A stretch of 14,283 bases of DNA from SW-9-67-25 sp964623735. Lineage in GTDB: Archaea; Halobacteriota; Halobacteria; Halobacteriales; Haloarculaceae. The notes beneath the pieces are model-generated. The model had not been told where the DNA came from, searched no databases, and was given only the letters and a program-made list of their open reading frames with translations. The stretch is from assembly GCA_964623735.1 (NCBI GenBank), contig CAZUVE010000069.1:1-14283 (forward strand), read 5' to 3'. Of this stretch, positions 1 through 7,376 are shown piece after piece; within the stretch, counting starts at the first letter, position 1, and every line of letters starts with the position of its first letter. A program made the position numbers and the translations under genes.

Positions 1-2
1 CG

Positions 3-68
3 GGGCTGATCGAGGACTCGTCCGACGGGCGGACCCGGAAGTTTATCTCCGGCGAGTCGGTACACTGA
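3..68 (+). CDS. C-terminal tail of an ABC transporter ATPase (partial, 5' end outside window)
   Basis: Only the last 21 codons are present, ending in TGA at 66-68. The tail reads roughly ...EDSSDGRTRKFISGESVH. It resembles the conserved end of ATPases of the amino acid/phosphate/tungstate importer type, where a D-P-x-D-x-R-T-x-x-F-x-x-G-E stretch closes the protein. No nucleotide-binding motif is inside the window, so the assignment rests on this tail and on the location: it sits 33 bases upstream, same strand, of a ModE-like regulator with a TOBE domain. From that context a tungstate (TupC-like) ATPase is my inference; phosphate or amino acid importers have similar tails. Confidence 0.55.
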   Translation, partial: GLIEDSSDGRTRKFISGESVH

Positions 69-101
69 CCGGAACGACCGCCCCGCGGCGGTCGGCCACG
101 C

Positions 102-788
102 ATGACCGTACGAGAGGACTTCGAGCCACACCTCGCCTCCGAGGACGTGACCGTGACGGCCCGGGACATCGAGATGCTCCGCGCGATCGACCGGTTCGGG
201 TCGATGCACAGGGCCGCCGACGAACTGGGCCGGTCGTACCCGCACCTCCAGCGGCGCGTGGTCGAACTCGAGGAGGCCGTCGACTCGCTGACCAGGCGGG
301 TCCGGGGCGGCCAGGACGGCGGCGGGACCGAACTCACCCCCGACGCACGCCGCCTGATCCGGCAGTTCGAGCGTCTGCGCGTCGAACTCGCGGGGGTCAC
401 GGCCGTCGCCGAGTCGGTCGTCCCCGGTACGGTCGTCGACCGGGACGGCGAACTCGCGACGGTCCGGACGCCGGCCGGCGAACTCACCGCGCGCGTCCCG
501 GACGGAGCCGAGCGGGTTGAGGTGGTGGTGCGCGCGGACGCGGTGGTCCTGATCAACCCCGGTTCCTCGGGGGTCCACACGAGCCTGCGCAACCAGCTGA
601 CGGGGACGGTCGGCCGGATCGACCGCGAGGAGCGCGTCGCGTCCGTCACCGTCGAGGTCGGCGACGAGGTCGACCTCCGGGCGGTCGTGACGACAGAGAG
701 CGTCGACCGTCTCGGCCTTGCCGAGGGCGACCGGGTCGTGGCCGCGTTCAAGACGACGGCGGCGAACGCGACCCCGGTGGAGGTCTGA
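102..788 (+). CDS. ModE-like transcriptional regulator: winged HTH plus TOBE oxyanion-binding domain
   Basis: The 228-residue protein probably senses molybdate or tungstate and controls transport and cofactor genes. Residues about 20-60 form a LysR/ModE-type helix-turn-helix (I-D-R-F-G-S then A-A-D-E-L-G-R-S-Y). A wing follows at about 74-85 (G-G-T-E-L-T-P-D-A-R-R-L), as in bacterial ModE. Residues about 105-152 look like a degenerate first TOBE half. Residues about 160-228 are a good TOBE/Mop domain: S-L-R-N-Q-L-T-G-T-V, then T-T-E-S and a final V-V-A-A-F-K. The length is slightly below that of E. coli ModE, which has two Mop repeats. The ATG at 102 is the first in frame and no clear Shine-Dalgarno precedes it. 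The gene may be cotranscribed with the ABC ATPase ending at 68. It converges on wtpC with a 27-base gap. Confidence 0.85.
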   Translation: MTVREDFEPHLASEDVTVTARDIEMLRAIDRFGSMHRAADELGRSYPHLQRRVVELEEAVDSLTRRVRGGQDGGGTELTPDARRLIRQFERLRVELAGVTAVAESVVPGTVVDRDGELATVRTPAGELTARVPDGAERVEVVVRADAVVLINPGSSGVHTSLRNQLTGTVGRIDREERVASVTVEVGDEVDLRAVVTTESVDRLGLAEGDRVVAAFKTTAANATPVEV

Positions 789-815
789 ACCGGCCGGCAG
801 GCGGCCGCACAGCCC

Positions 816-1847
816 CTAGAACAGGTGAACCGCCCCGGGCGGCAGCGACACCCCGACGCGGGCACCGGACTCGAGTGTCCCGTGATCAACAGCGACCGGC
901 GGAACGGCCGCCGCGAGTTCGAGGTCGGCGCCGTCGACGGCAACCACCACGCGGTAGCTGTCGCCCTCGTTCAGACAGCGGCGGACCGTGCCCGGGAGCG
1001 TGTCGCCGTCGGCACAGCCCCCGTCGGCGTGGACCTCAACACGGGAGGGGTGGACACAGGCCGTGACGACCCCGTCGGCAACGGCCCCACCGCGGGCGCT
1101 GAGGGTGACGTCCCCGACCCCGAGACTGACGGCGTCCCCGTTCCGGCCGCGGACCTCGGCCTCGAAGACGTTCTGGTTCCCGGTGAACCTGGCGACGAAA
1201 GGCGTCTCCGGCCGGTAGCGGACCGCCGAAGGGGGACCCACCTGCTCGACCGCGCCGTCGCGCAACACCGCGATCCGGTCCCCGAGGGTCGTCGCCGCGC
1301 GCTGGTCGTGGGTGATGTAGACGACCGGGATGTCGAGGGAGCCGAACAGGCCGTGGAGTTCCTCGCGGAGCCGCCGCCGGATAGGGGCGTCCAGGCTCGA
1401 CAGCGGTTCGTCGAGCAACAGCGTGTCGGGGTCGGCCGCCAGCGCCCGCGCGAACGCCACGCGCTGGGCCTCGCCGCCCGACAGCGCCCGCGGACGGCGA
1501 TCGAGCACGTCTCCGATCTCCAGCAGGTCGGCGAACCGCCGGATTCGCGCCGGACTCCCGGCCGCGTACGCGACGTTCTCGCGGGCGGTCATGTGCGGGA
1601 AGAGCGCGCCGTCCTGAAAGACGAGCCCCGTTCCCCGCTCCTCGGGCGGACGGCCGACGAGTTGCCGGCCGTCCAGCGAGATCGACCCCGCGTCGGGGCG
1701 AACGATGCCGGCGATTGCGGAGACGAGGGTCGTCTTCCCGCTGCCCGACGGGCCGAGGACTGCGAGCACCTCGTCGTCGACAGACAGGTCGACCGGCCCG
1801 AACTCGAACCCGTCGTAGGACTTGGCGACGCCGGCGATCTCGAGCAT
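816..1847 (-). CDS. wtpC: Tungstate/molybdate ABC importer, ATP-binding subunit
   Basis: This 343-residue ATPase would power oxyanion import on the cytoplasmic face of the membrane. All catalytic motifs are visible: Walker A GPSGSGKT (32-39), Q-loop glutamine 78, signature LSGGEAQRVA (122-131), Walker B LLLDEP (143-148) and switch histidine 180. Residues about 224-343 form a TOBE-type C-terminal domain (F-T-G-N-Q-N-V at its start), which in ModC/WtpC proteins binds the oxyanion and limits transport. Its ATG lies 2 bases after the wtpB stop, so it is the last gene of wtpA-wtpB-wtpC. Sequence alone does not separate tungstate from molybdate, and modC would be an equally acceptable name. Confidence 0.9.
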   Translation of the reverse strand: MLEIAGVAKSYDGFEFGPVDLSVDDEVLAVLGPSGSGKTTLVSAIAGIVRPDAGSISLDGRQLVGRPPEERGTGLVFQDGALFPHMTARENVAYAAGSPARIRRFADLLEIGDVLDRRPRALSGGEAQRVAFARALAADPDTLLLDEPLSSLDAPIRRRLREELHGLFGSLDIPVVYITHDQRAATTLGDRIAVLRDGAVEQVGPPSAVRYRPETPFVARFTGNQNVFEAEVRGRNGDAVSLGVGDVTLSARGGAVADGVVTACVHPSRVEVHADGGCADGDTLPGTVRRCLNEGDSYRVVVAVDGADLELAAAVPPVAVDHGTLESGARVGVSLPPGAVHLF

Positions 1848-1849
1848 GG

Positions 1850-2656
1850 CTATCCCAGGGGATTCGACCTGAGGACGTTGAGGACAATCAGCGACACGAT
1901 CGCGACCCCGACGAGGATGACCGCGACGGGGAAGGCGCTATCGAGGCCCAGCGAGGTGAACGAGACCCAGATCTGGACCGGCATCGTCCGCGGGTAGTAC
2001 GCGAGCATGATGGTGGCGCCGAACTCGCCGATAGCGCGGGCGAACGCCAGCGTGACGCCGGCAACGATGCCCGGCCACGCGAGCGGGAGCGTCACCCGGC
2101 GGACCGTCGTGAACCGCGTCTTGCCCAGCGACCGCGACGCGTACTCGAGGCTCCGGTCGACGCTCTCGAAGGCGGCTTTCGCCGTGACGACGACGAAGGG
2201 CGAGGCGACGAACGTCTGTGCGAGCACGACGCCGGCGAGTGACCCGGTCAGTGGGACGCCGCCGGCCGAGGCGAGACTGCCGATCAGCGTGTCGGGACCG
2301 ACGACCGTCAGCAGGATCATCCCGCTGGCGACCGGCGGGAGAACCAGCGGCAACACGACGACTGCGGTCACGACGGCCTTCACCCGCCCGTCGACCCGGG
2401 CCAGCCAGTACGCGAGGGGGAGCCCGAAGACAGCCGCCACGGTCACGCTGACGAGCGAGGCGACGAGCGACGTCCTGGCGGCCGAGACGACCTCCGGGGC
2501 TGTCAGCCGGGCGAAGACGGCCCCCGGGGGCTGGCTGACGACCAGCGAAGCCAGCGGCACGAGGTAGTAACACAGCAGGACGGCCCCGAGCAGGAACGTC
2601 ACGGACAGCCAGTCGAACCGCCCGACTCCGGCCTCGTAGTGATTGCTGTCAGTCAT
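1850..2656 (-). CDS. wtpB: Tungstate/molybdate ABC importer, membrane permease
   Basis: This permease subunit has about six hydrophobic segments, near residues 21-45, 64-88, 98-121, 143-163, 198-222 and 246-267 when counted from the GTG at 2668. The cytoplasmic EAA loop, which docks on the ATPase, lies at about 175-200 (E-Y-A-S-R-S-L-G, then T-L-P-L-A-W-P-G), followed by A-R-A-I-G-E-F-G-A-T as in ModB/WtpB/CysT permeases. Two starts are possible: GTG at 2668 or ATG at 2656. I chose the ATG because it is in frame and nothing conserved lies upstream of it; neither has a good ribosome binding site. The first codons lie inside an 80-bp inverted-repeat element, so the extreme N-terminus is element-derived. 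wtpC follows after 2 bases. Confidence 0.88.
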   Translation of the reverse strand: MTDSNHYEAGVGRFDWLSVTFLLGAVLLCYYLVPLASLVVSQPPGAVFARLTAPEVVSAARTSLVASLVSVTVAAVFGLPLAYWLARVDGRVKAVVTAVVVLPLVLPPVASGMILLTVVGPDTLIGSLASAGGVPLTGSLAGVVLAQTFVASPFVVVTAKAAFESVDRSLEYASRSLGKTRFTTVRRVTLPLAWPGIVAGVTLAFARAIGEFGATIMLAYYPRTMPVQIWVSFTSLGLDSAFPVAVILVGVAIVSLIVLNVLRSNPLG

Positions 2657-2716
2657 TGCCGGATCCACCGCACGACAGCGTACGGTCGTACCGGTACACA
2701 GTCACAGCAATCACTA
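2637..2716. repeat. 80-bp element with perfect 13-bp terminal inverted repeats at the wtpA-wtpB junction
   Basis: TAGTGATTGCTGT (2637-2649) is the exact reverse complement of ACAGCAATCACTA (2704-2716). The right end touches the wtpA stop codon, and the left end lies about seven codons inside wtpB (counted from the ATG). Both candidate wtpB start codons (2668 and 2656, minus strand) lie between the arms, so in the transcript the arms could pair into a 13-bp stem closing a 54-base loop with the start. Inside is a 10-base palindrome GTACCGGTAC (2688-2697). The 54 bases 2637-2690 match 12693-12746, in opposite orientation, at 41 of 54 positions by my hand count. Confidence 0.8.
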
Positions 2717-3631
2717 TCAGTCCGCGAGTCTGTCGGGAACATCGCCTCTGTACCGGGGGTAGTCCTCGGGGAGGCCGAACCCGAAGTCGGCCAGGTACTC
2801 TCCGGCTGTCAGCGTCTCGAAGACCTCCGTGGCCGCCCGCGAGCGGGTCCGGAGGGTTGCGCCGTAACTGACGACGCCGCCGCTGACGACGAGCCCGTCC
2901 GGCAACTCGTAGGTAGCCGCCCCGTACCGGTCCGCGCGGTCGGGGTCGCCCAGGTCGATCGCCCCGGGCAGGTCGACGTACTCGTACCCGCGCTCGACGG
3001 CCATGTTCCTGTACGCGAACGCCGCGTCGACGCCGCCGGTCTCGAACTGGCTCACGAGCTGGGTCTCCGGGTAGACCCGTCCGGAGCCCGGGATCGCCGC
3101 CCTGAGGTCGGTGTCGAGCCCGTAGTACCCGGTCGCGAGTTCGAGCACGAACAGCGTCCGGTAACCGAGCGGGTCGAGATCCGGGTCCGTCCGGCCCAGC
3201 CGCACGTCCCCCTCCAGGAGCGGCCGGTACCACCCCTCGCGGCCGGCCGCCGCGACCTGCTGTCCCCCCTCGGTGTCGGCGTTGTACGCGAGGACCATCG
3301 AGTTGGTTGCGAACTCGGCGCGCCAGTCTGCGTCGAGGAGCGCGTCGAACAGCGATACGTCCGCGACGGCGACGATGTCGGGGTCTTTCTGCCCCTCCGC
3401 GACGAGGCGGGCGAGCGCCGCGGACCCGCGGGCCTCTGTCTGGAGTCGCGTCTCAGTGCGGGGTCTCAGCCCGTTCTCGAATGCGTTGTTCAGGCTCCCG
3501 GCCCCGAGCACCGAGACGGACTCCGCCCGGTTGGCGCCGAGCGCGCGCGAACAGCCGGCTCCCCCCACGAGGGCTGTCGCCACTCCCGCGAGGAGGGCAC
3601 GCCGCCCGAGAGTGGGTCCGTTGTCACACAT
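2717..3631 (-). CDS. wtpA: Tungstate/molybdate-binding lipoprotein of the ABC importer
   Basis: This 304-residue extracellular solute-binding protein delivers the oxyanion to WtpB. The N-terminus has a twin-arginine pair (R10-R11), a hydrophobic run and a lipobox (G-G-A-G-C) with Cys27, the usual Tat lipoprotein arrangement in haloarchaea. The mature part carries V-L-G-A-G-S-L near residue 41, and at 146-158 G-R-T-D-P-D-L-D-P-L-G-Y-R, a WtpA/archaeal ModA hallmark. D153 in that motif and E197 in S-Q-F-E-T-G-G-V-D-A-A-F-A-Y are the likely Asp and Glu that give archaeal proteins of this family six-coordinate tungstate or molybdate binding; this mapping is inferred from the motifs. The ATG at 3631 is about 25 bases from a TATA-like TTTAAT, so transcripts should be nearly leaderless. 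It is the first gene of the importer operon. Confidence 0.9.
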   Translation of the reverse strand: MCDNGPTLGRRALLAGVATALVGGAGCSRALGANRAESVSVLGAGSLNNAFENGLRPRTETRLQTEARGSAALARLVAEGQKDPDIVAVADVSLFDALLDADWRAEFATNSMVLAYNADTEGGQQVAAAGREGWYRPLLEGDVRLGRTDPDLDPLGYRTLFVLELATGYYGLDTDLRAAIPGSGRVYPETQLVSQFETGGVDAAFAYRNMAVERGYEYVDLPGAIDLGDPDRADRYGAATYELPDGLVVSGGVVSYGATLRTRSRAATEVFETLTAGEYLADFGFGLPEDYPRYRGDVPDRLAD

Positions 3632-3688
3632 GGGAACAACTTTTTGTGCTTGACGATTAAACCTAACTCAAACAGATCTCTTTGACCC
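3632..3688. promoter_or_regulatory. Divergent promoter between wtpA and the Tfx regulator
   Basis: This 57-base spacer is AT-rich compared with its surroundings. The stretch GATTAAACC at 3655-3663 gives a TATA-like element on both strands (TTTAAT toward wtpA, ATTAAA toward the Tfx gene). Each lies about 25 to 33 bases from the respective start codon, as expected for leaderless haloarchaeal transcripts. GGGAACAACTT at 3632-3642 directly abuts the wtpA start codon and recurs in the aor promoter (11550-11560). GTTGT (3620-3624) and ACAAC (3636-3640) form an 11-base-spaced inverted repeat across the wtpA start, a candidate operator. Confidence 0.6.
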
Positions 3689-4117
3689 ATGGCACAGACA
3701 GAGGGGACAATCCTGACAGACCGCCAGGTCGAGGTGCTCGACCTCCGGGAACAGGGGTTGACCCAGAAGGAGGTCGCCGAGCGGCTCGGGACGACCGACG
3801 CGAACGTGAGCGCCGTCGAGCGGGCAGCCGAGTCCAACGTCGAGAAGGCCCGCCGGACGCTCGAGTTGGTCCGGACGCTCCGGGCGCCCGTCCAGTTCAC
3901 CCTCTCGCCGGGCGCTTCCTTCGACGAACTCGTCGACGAGATCTACGCCCGCGGCGACGACGCCGGTGTCAAGGTGGCGTACTGCCGGCCGGAGCTGTAC
4001 ACCCACCTCTACGGGCAACTCGAGGAGCAAACCAGCCGGAACGTCCTGGAGGATCCGGTCCGGATCGGCCTCACTGGGGCCGGAGAGGTGAAGATCTTCA
4101 CCGACACCCCGGAGTAG
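3689..4117 (+). CDS. Tfx-family DNA-binding regulator
   Basis: The 142-residue protein has an N-terminal helix-turn-helix (residues about 9-60: L-T-D-R-Q-V-E-V-L-D-L-R, then L-T-Q-K-E-V-A-E-R-L-G-T-T-D-A-N-V-S) and a C-terminal alpha/beta domain, the architecture of archaeal Tfx proteins. The founding member, from Methanothermobacter, binds DNA near the promoter of the molybdenum formylmethanofuran dehydrogenase operon, so a link to Mo/W metabolism is established for the family. Here the gene is divergent from wtpA and shares its 57-base promoter region, the classic place for a local regulator. Its stop codon (4115-4117) touches the stop of the convergent moeA-type gene (4118-4120) with no base between. 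Confidence 0.88.
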   Translation: MAQTEGTILTDRQVEVLDLREQGLTQKEVAERLGTTDANVSAVERAAESNVEKARRTLELVRTLRAPVQFTLSPGASFDELVDEIYARGDDAGVKVAYCRPELYTHLYGQLEEQTSRNVLEDPVRIGLTGAGEVKIFTDTPE

Positions 4118-6004
4118 TCAGCGGTCGTATCCGGGGAGGGACTCGACAGCGTCGCTGTCGGTGATCGCGGCCGCCAGGTCCCGGACGCCCGGCTTGTCGG
4201 CGCGGTCGGGGTTCGCGAGAACGCGCACGCGCTGTGTGCCAAGCGACACGAACCCCAGACCGAGCGCGCGAGTGGTGGCCCGCAATCCGACCGCTGCGTC
4301 GGCGGCTCCGGCGTCTACCACCCGGGCCGGACTCTCGTGTGCCCGGCGGGTCAGCCCGTAGCCGTCGATGCTGTCGGTCAGAGCCCCGCGGGTGGTCCCG
4401 CGCGCGTCCGCCAGGTCCGCGAGCGCCGCCTCCAGGCTCGCCCGGAGGCCGGACTCGCGGTTCCGGTTGACAAAACGGACGTCGTGGTCGACGAGGTCGG
4501 CCAGTCCCGCGATCCCGTCGGGGTTGTCGGGGGGCACGACGAGCCCCCACTCCCGGGACCAGCCGCCGAGTGTCTCGGACGCCACCTCGCGGTCCGTCGG
4601 GCCGGCGGTGACCGCGGCGTCGGGCACCCCGTCGCGGAGGCGGCGAAGCCCCTCGCGCGACCCGACCGGGAGAAACCGGGGGCGGTCGAGCGCGTCGAGC
4701 ACCCGCGAGAGCGCGGGGTCGTCCTCGCCGACCGCGAGCAGCGACGGCGGGCGGACGTCCGGCGAGAACAGCCGTACCTCGACGGTCTCCCCCGCCGCGA
4801 GGTAGTCGACCTCCGCAGGTACCTCGACAACGCCGTCGGCCTCGACGAGGCTCGTCGTCGCGCCGCTGCCCTTGTCGACGGGATAGACCAGCGTGTCGCC
4901 GGCCGCGTTCTCGACGAGCCCCGCCGGCATGAGCCGGAGTCGCCCCTCGGCGTAGCGCTCGCGGGCGGCCATCGCGCCGGTGACACGCTCGGTCGCCGGG
5001 TCGGGCAGGCCCGCGGCCGCGCGGACCGCCGGCGCGACGAACGCCCGGAAGATCGTCAGCGCCGACACCGGATAGCCCGGCAGACCCACGTACGCAGCGT
5101 CCCGGACCGTGCCGACGAGCATCGGCTTGCCCGGCTTGACGGCCACGCCGTGGAGCAACAACTCGCCGTGTTCCTCGACGACCCGGTAGACGACGTCGAC
5201 CGCGCTGGCGCTGGTCGACCCCGAGGTCAACACCAGGTCACACTCCCCGGCGGCCTCCCGCAGGAGGCGCTCCATCTCGCCGTAGTCGTCGCCGGCGTGC
5301 GGGTAGAGGACGGGTTCGCCGCCGGCCTCCTCGACGCTCGCGGCGATCGTGTAGCTGTTGACGTCGAAAATCTGCCCGCTGCGGTGGTCGAGGTCGCCGC
5401 CCGGCCGGACGAGTTCGTCGCCCGTCGACAGGATGCCGACACGCGGGCGCGCCCGAACGGGCACCTCGTCGACGCCCAGCGCGGACAGCAACCCGATCTC
5501 GCGGGGGGTCAGCCGGGTCCCGGGCCCGAGGGCGCGCTCGCCGGCTGCGACGTCTGCGCCGGCCGCCATCACGCTCTCGCCGGGCGCGACGGCCGTCCGC
5601 ACCTCGACTCGCCCCCCTTGCTCCCGGCGGGTCGTCTCCTCGACTTTCACGACGGCGTCCGCGCCCGCGGGCATCACCGCCCCCGTCGACACCTCTGCGG
5701 CCGTCCCCGTCTCGACGGCGACGGAGGGGCTCTCCCCGGTGTGGACGTCGGCGACGACGCGCAGCGTCGCGGGGTCGGCCTCGTCTGCGCCGAACGTATC
5801 GCGGGCGCGGACCGCGTACCCGTCCATGCTCGCCCGGTCGAACCCCGGCACGTCGATTCCCGCGTCGATCCGCCCGGCGAGGACCCGCCCCCTGGCGTCC
5901 GCGAGCGACACCCGCTCGGTCCCGCCTCCGAGGTCGAGTCCGGCGATGACTTCGCGGGCCCGCTCGGGCGGGACCAGTTCGTGGAACTCCTTGCGCCCGC
6001 TCAC
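4118..6004 (-). CDS. moeA: MoeA-type molybdopterin molybdotransferase fused to a C-terminal PBP-like substrate-binding domain
   Basis: MoeA proteins insert molybdate or tungstate into adenylylated molybdopterin. Counting from the upstream GTG at 6013, residues 1-417 are a full MoeA unit: M-D-G-Y-A-V (63-68), the S-T-G-D-E-L loop (196-201), S-G-S-T-S-A-S-A-V-D (264-273, a variant of the usual G-G-x-S-x-G-x-x-D), and L-P-G-Y-P-V (311-316). Residues about 425-631 form a periplasmic-binding-protein-like domain (P-A-L-S-R-V-L-D-A-L at its start; L-R-A-T-T-R-A-L-G-L-G-F near its end), known as an appendage of archaeal and bacterial MoeA proteins. Two starts are possible: GTG at 6013, or GTG at 6004 whose GTGA overlaps the preceding TGA. 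I chose 6004 because four-base coupling is typical. It is cotranscribed with the moeA gene upstream. Confidence 0.9.
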   Translation of the reverse strand: MSGRKEFHELVPPERAREVIAGLDLGGGTERVSLADARGRVLAGRIDAGIDVPGFDRASMDGYAVRARDTFGADEADPATLRVVADVHTGESPSVAVETGTAAEVSTGAVMPAGADAVVKVEETTRREQGGRVEVRTAVAPGESVMAAGADVAAGERALGPGTRLTPREIGLLSALGVDEVPVRARPRVGILSTGDELVRPGGDLDHRSGQIFDVNSYTIAASVEEAGGEPVLYPHAGDDYGEMERLLREAAGECDLVLTSGSTSASAVDVVYRVVEEHGELLLHGVAVKPGKPMLVGTVRDAAYVGLPGYPVSALTIFRAFVAPAVRAAAGLPDPATERVTGAMAARERYAEGRLRLMPAGLVENAAGDTLVYPVDKGSGATTSLVEADGVVEVPAEVDYLAAGETVEVRLFSPDVRPPSLLAVGEDDPALSRVLDALDRPRFLPVGSREGLRRLRDGVPDAAVTAGPTDREVASETLGGWSREWGLVVPPDNPDGIAGLADLVDHDVRFVNRNRESGLRASLEAALADLADARGTTRGALTDSIDGYGLTRRAHESPARVVDAGAADAAVGLRATTRALGLGFVSLGTQRVRVLANPDRADKPGVRDLAAAITDSDAVESLPGYDR

Positions 6005-7278
6005 GCCGACCACTCCCAGTTCTCGACCTCGACTGCGGTCCCGGCGTCGTAGCCCTCCCGACCCTCCGGGACCACCACCCAGCCGTCGGCCAGCGCGACG
6101 CTCGAGAGTACGCCCGCGCCGCTGGCCCGCGTCGGGACCGCGACTGTCTCGCCGTCGCCGCCGCTGCCGTCACCCGGGCTCTCGTGTCCGTCGGTGTCGT
6201 CCCCGCCGGCCGACTGGACCTGGACGCGGACGAACGTGCGCGTCCCCGGGTCGCTCGATATCTTCCGGTCGAGAGTCGCGGTCCGGGAGGGGAACGGCGG
6301 GCAGGGCATGTGGCCGACGTGTTTGACCGCCGGACGGAGGAACTGGACGGCGTTGACGATACAGGCGACCGGGTAGCCTGGCAGCGCGAGGACGGGTGTG
6401 TCGTCGACAACCGCGAGCGCGACCGGGTGACCGGGCTTGAGTGCGACGCCGTGGACGAGTATCTCCCCGAGGTCCGAGAGCACCTCCGGGAGGTAGTCCC
6501 GTTCGCCCACCGACGAACCGCCCGTCGTGACGATCACGTCGTGGTCGAGGTCGCGCTCGATCGCCCGGCCCAGCGCGGCCGGGTCGTCTGTCACGATGTC
6601 GCGGTAGGTGGCCTCGCCACCCCACCGCTCGACGAACTGGCTGACCGTCTGGCCGTTCGTCTCGATGACCTCGCCGGGTTCGGGGTCCGCCTGGACGAGT
6701 TCCTCGCCGGTCGGCACGACGCTCACCCGCGGGGGATCGTACACCGTCACGCCCGTGGCGCCGACCGACTTCAGCAGTCCGAGGTCGGATGGACGGAGCC
6801 GGTGGCCGGGGTCGTAGAGGGGCTGGTCCGCGGCGACGTCCTCGCCGACCGGCGCGACGTTCTCGCCCTCGGCGACGGGCGTGAAGACCTCGAGGTCGCC
6901 GCCGACGGTCTCCGTGTCCTCGACCATCACGACGGCGTCGGCACCCCCGGGAAGTTCGCTGCCCGTGTGGACGCGGCTGGCAGTGCCCGGTCGCACCCGG
7001 CCGGCGTCGTCGGCGACCCGCACCGCGACCGGCGAGCGGTCGCTCGCGCCGAACGTGTCCTCGGCGCGAACGGCGTACCCGTCCATCGCGGCCCGCGAAT
7101 AGTGGGGCACGGGCCGGGGGCTCGTGACCGTCTCTGCGACGACGCGCCCGTCGGCCGCTTCCAGTGGTACCGACTCGCTCCGTTCGTGTGGGTCGATGGC
7201 CGCCAGCAACCGTGACCGGGCGGCCGCGACCCGTGTGCGGTTCTTGAAGCCCGCTGTCCGGCGGTCGTTCTCGCTCAT
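6001..7278 (-). CDS. moeA: Molybdopterin molybdotransferase MoeA
   Basis: This 425-residue single-unit MoeA would catalyse metal insertion into the pterin dithiolene. Visible motifs are A-A-M-D-G-Y-A-V (63-70), P-T-G-E-E-L (189-194), T-G-G-S-S-V-G-E-R-D-Y (252-262) and L-P-G-Y-P-V-A-C-I (299-307), all matching the family's active-site loops. A low-complexity Gly/Asp/Ser insert (about 356-377) interrupts the C-terminal beta domain and is probably a disordered haloarchaeal loop. I set the start at the ATG at 7278: the 11 in-frame codons upstream add nothing conserved. It is the first of two moeA-type genes in one minus-strand operon, overlapping the next by four bases. A pair may reflect separate Mo and W, or mono- and bis-pterin, roles; that is inference. 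Confidence 0.92.
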   Translation of the reverse strand: MSENDRRTAGFKNRTRVAAARSRLLAAIDPHERSESVPLEAADGRVVAETVTSPRPVPHYSRAAMDGYAVRAEDTFGASDRSPVAVRVADDAGRVRPGTASRVHTGSELPGGADAVVMVEDTETVGGDLEVFTPVAEGENVAPVGEDVAADQPLYDPGHRLRPSDLGLLKSVGATGVTVYDPPRVSVVPTGEELVQADPEPGEVIETNGQTVSQFVERWGGEATYRDIVTDDPAALGRAIERDLDHDVIVTTGGSSVGERDYLPEVLSDLGEILVHGVALKPGHPVALAVVDDTPVLALPGYPVACIVNAVQFLRPAVKHVGHMPCPPFPSRTATLDRKISSDPGTRTFVRVQVQSAGGDDTDGHESPGDGSGGDGETVAVPTRASGAGVLSSVALADGWVVVPEGREGYDAGTAVEVENWEWSA

Positions 7279-7348
7279 ACTGGATCCGTACGGGGACCGG
7301 GAGGAAAACACCTCTGGGTGCTGGCCGGCCGTCGCCGTTCCGTGTCGG

Positions 7349-7354
7349 TTTATA
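7349..7354 (+). promoter_or_regulatory. TATA box for the moaD-like gene
   Basis: TTTATA is centred about 25 bases before the ATG at 7377, the spacing expected for a leaderless haloarchaeal transcript. It lies in the 98-base divergent spacer between the moeA gene (start 7278, minus) and the moaD-like gene. I see no comparably good TATA box facing moeA. Confidence 0.65.
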
Positions 7355-7376
7355 CCCTCGAGCCGATACGTGATCC

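Noticed and set aside
825..1997. A 390-codon plus-strand open frame over wtpC
   Set aside because: It is antisense to clear Walker A, signature and Walker B motifs of wtpC; no domain is visible.
2639..3685. A 348-codon plus-strand open frame over wtpA
   Set aside because: It is antisense to the well-supported WtpA lipoprotein gene.
4110..4125. Intrinsic terminator between the convergent Tfx and moeA-type genes
   Set aside because: The stop codons abut with no spacer, and neither a hairpin nor a T-run is present.
4337..6052. A 571-codon plus-strand open frame
   Set aside because: It is the shadow of the moeA-PBP gene in GC-rich DNA; the composition is Arg/Asp/Val-rich with no recognisable domain.
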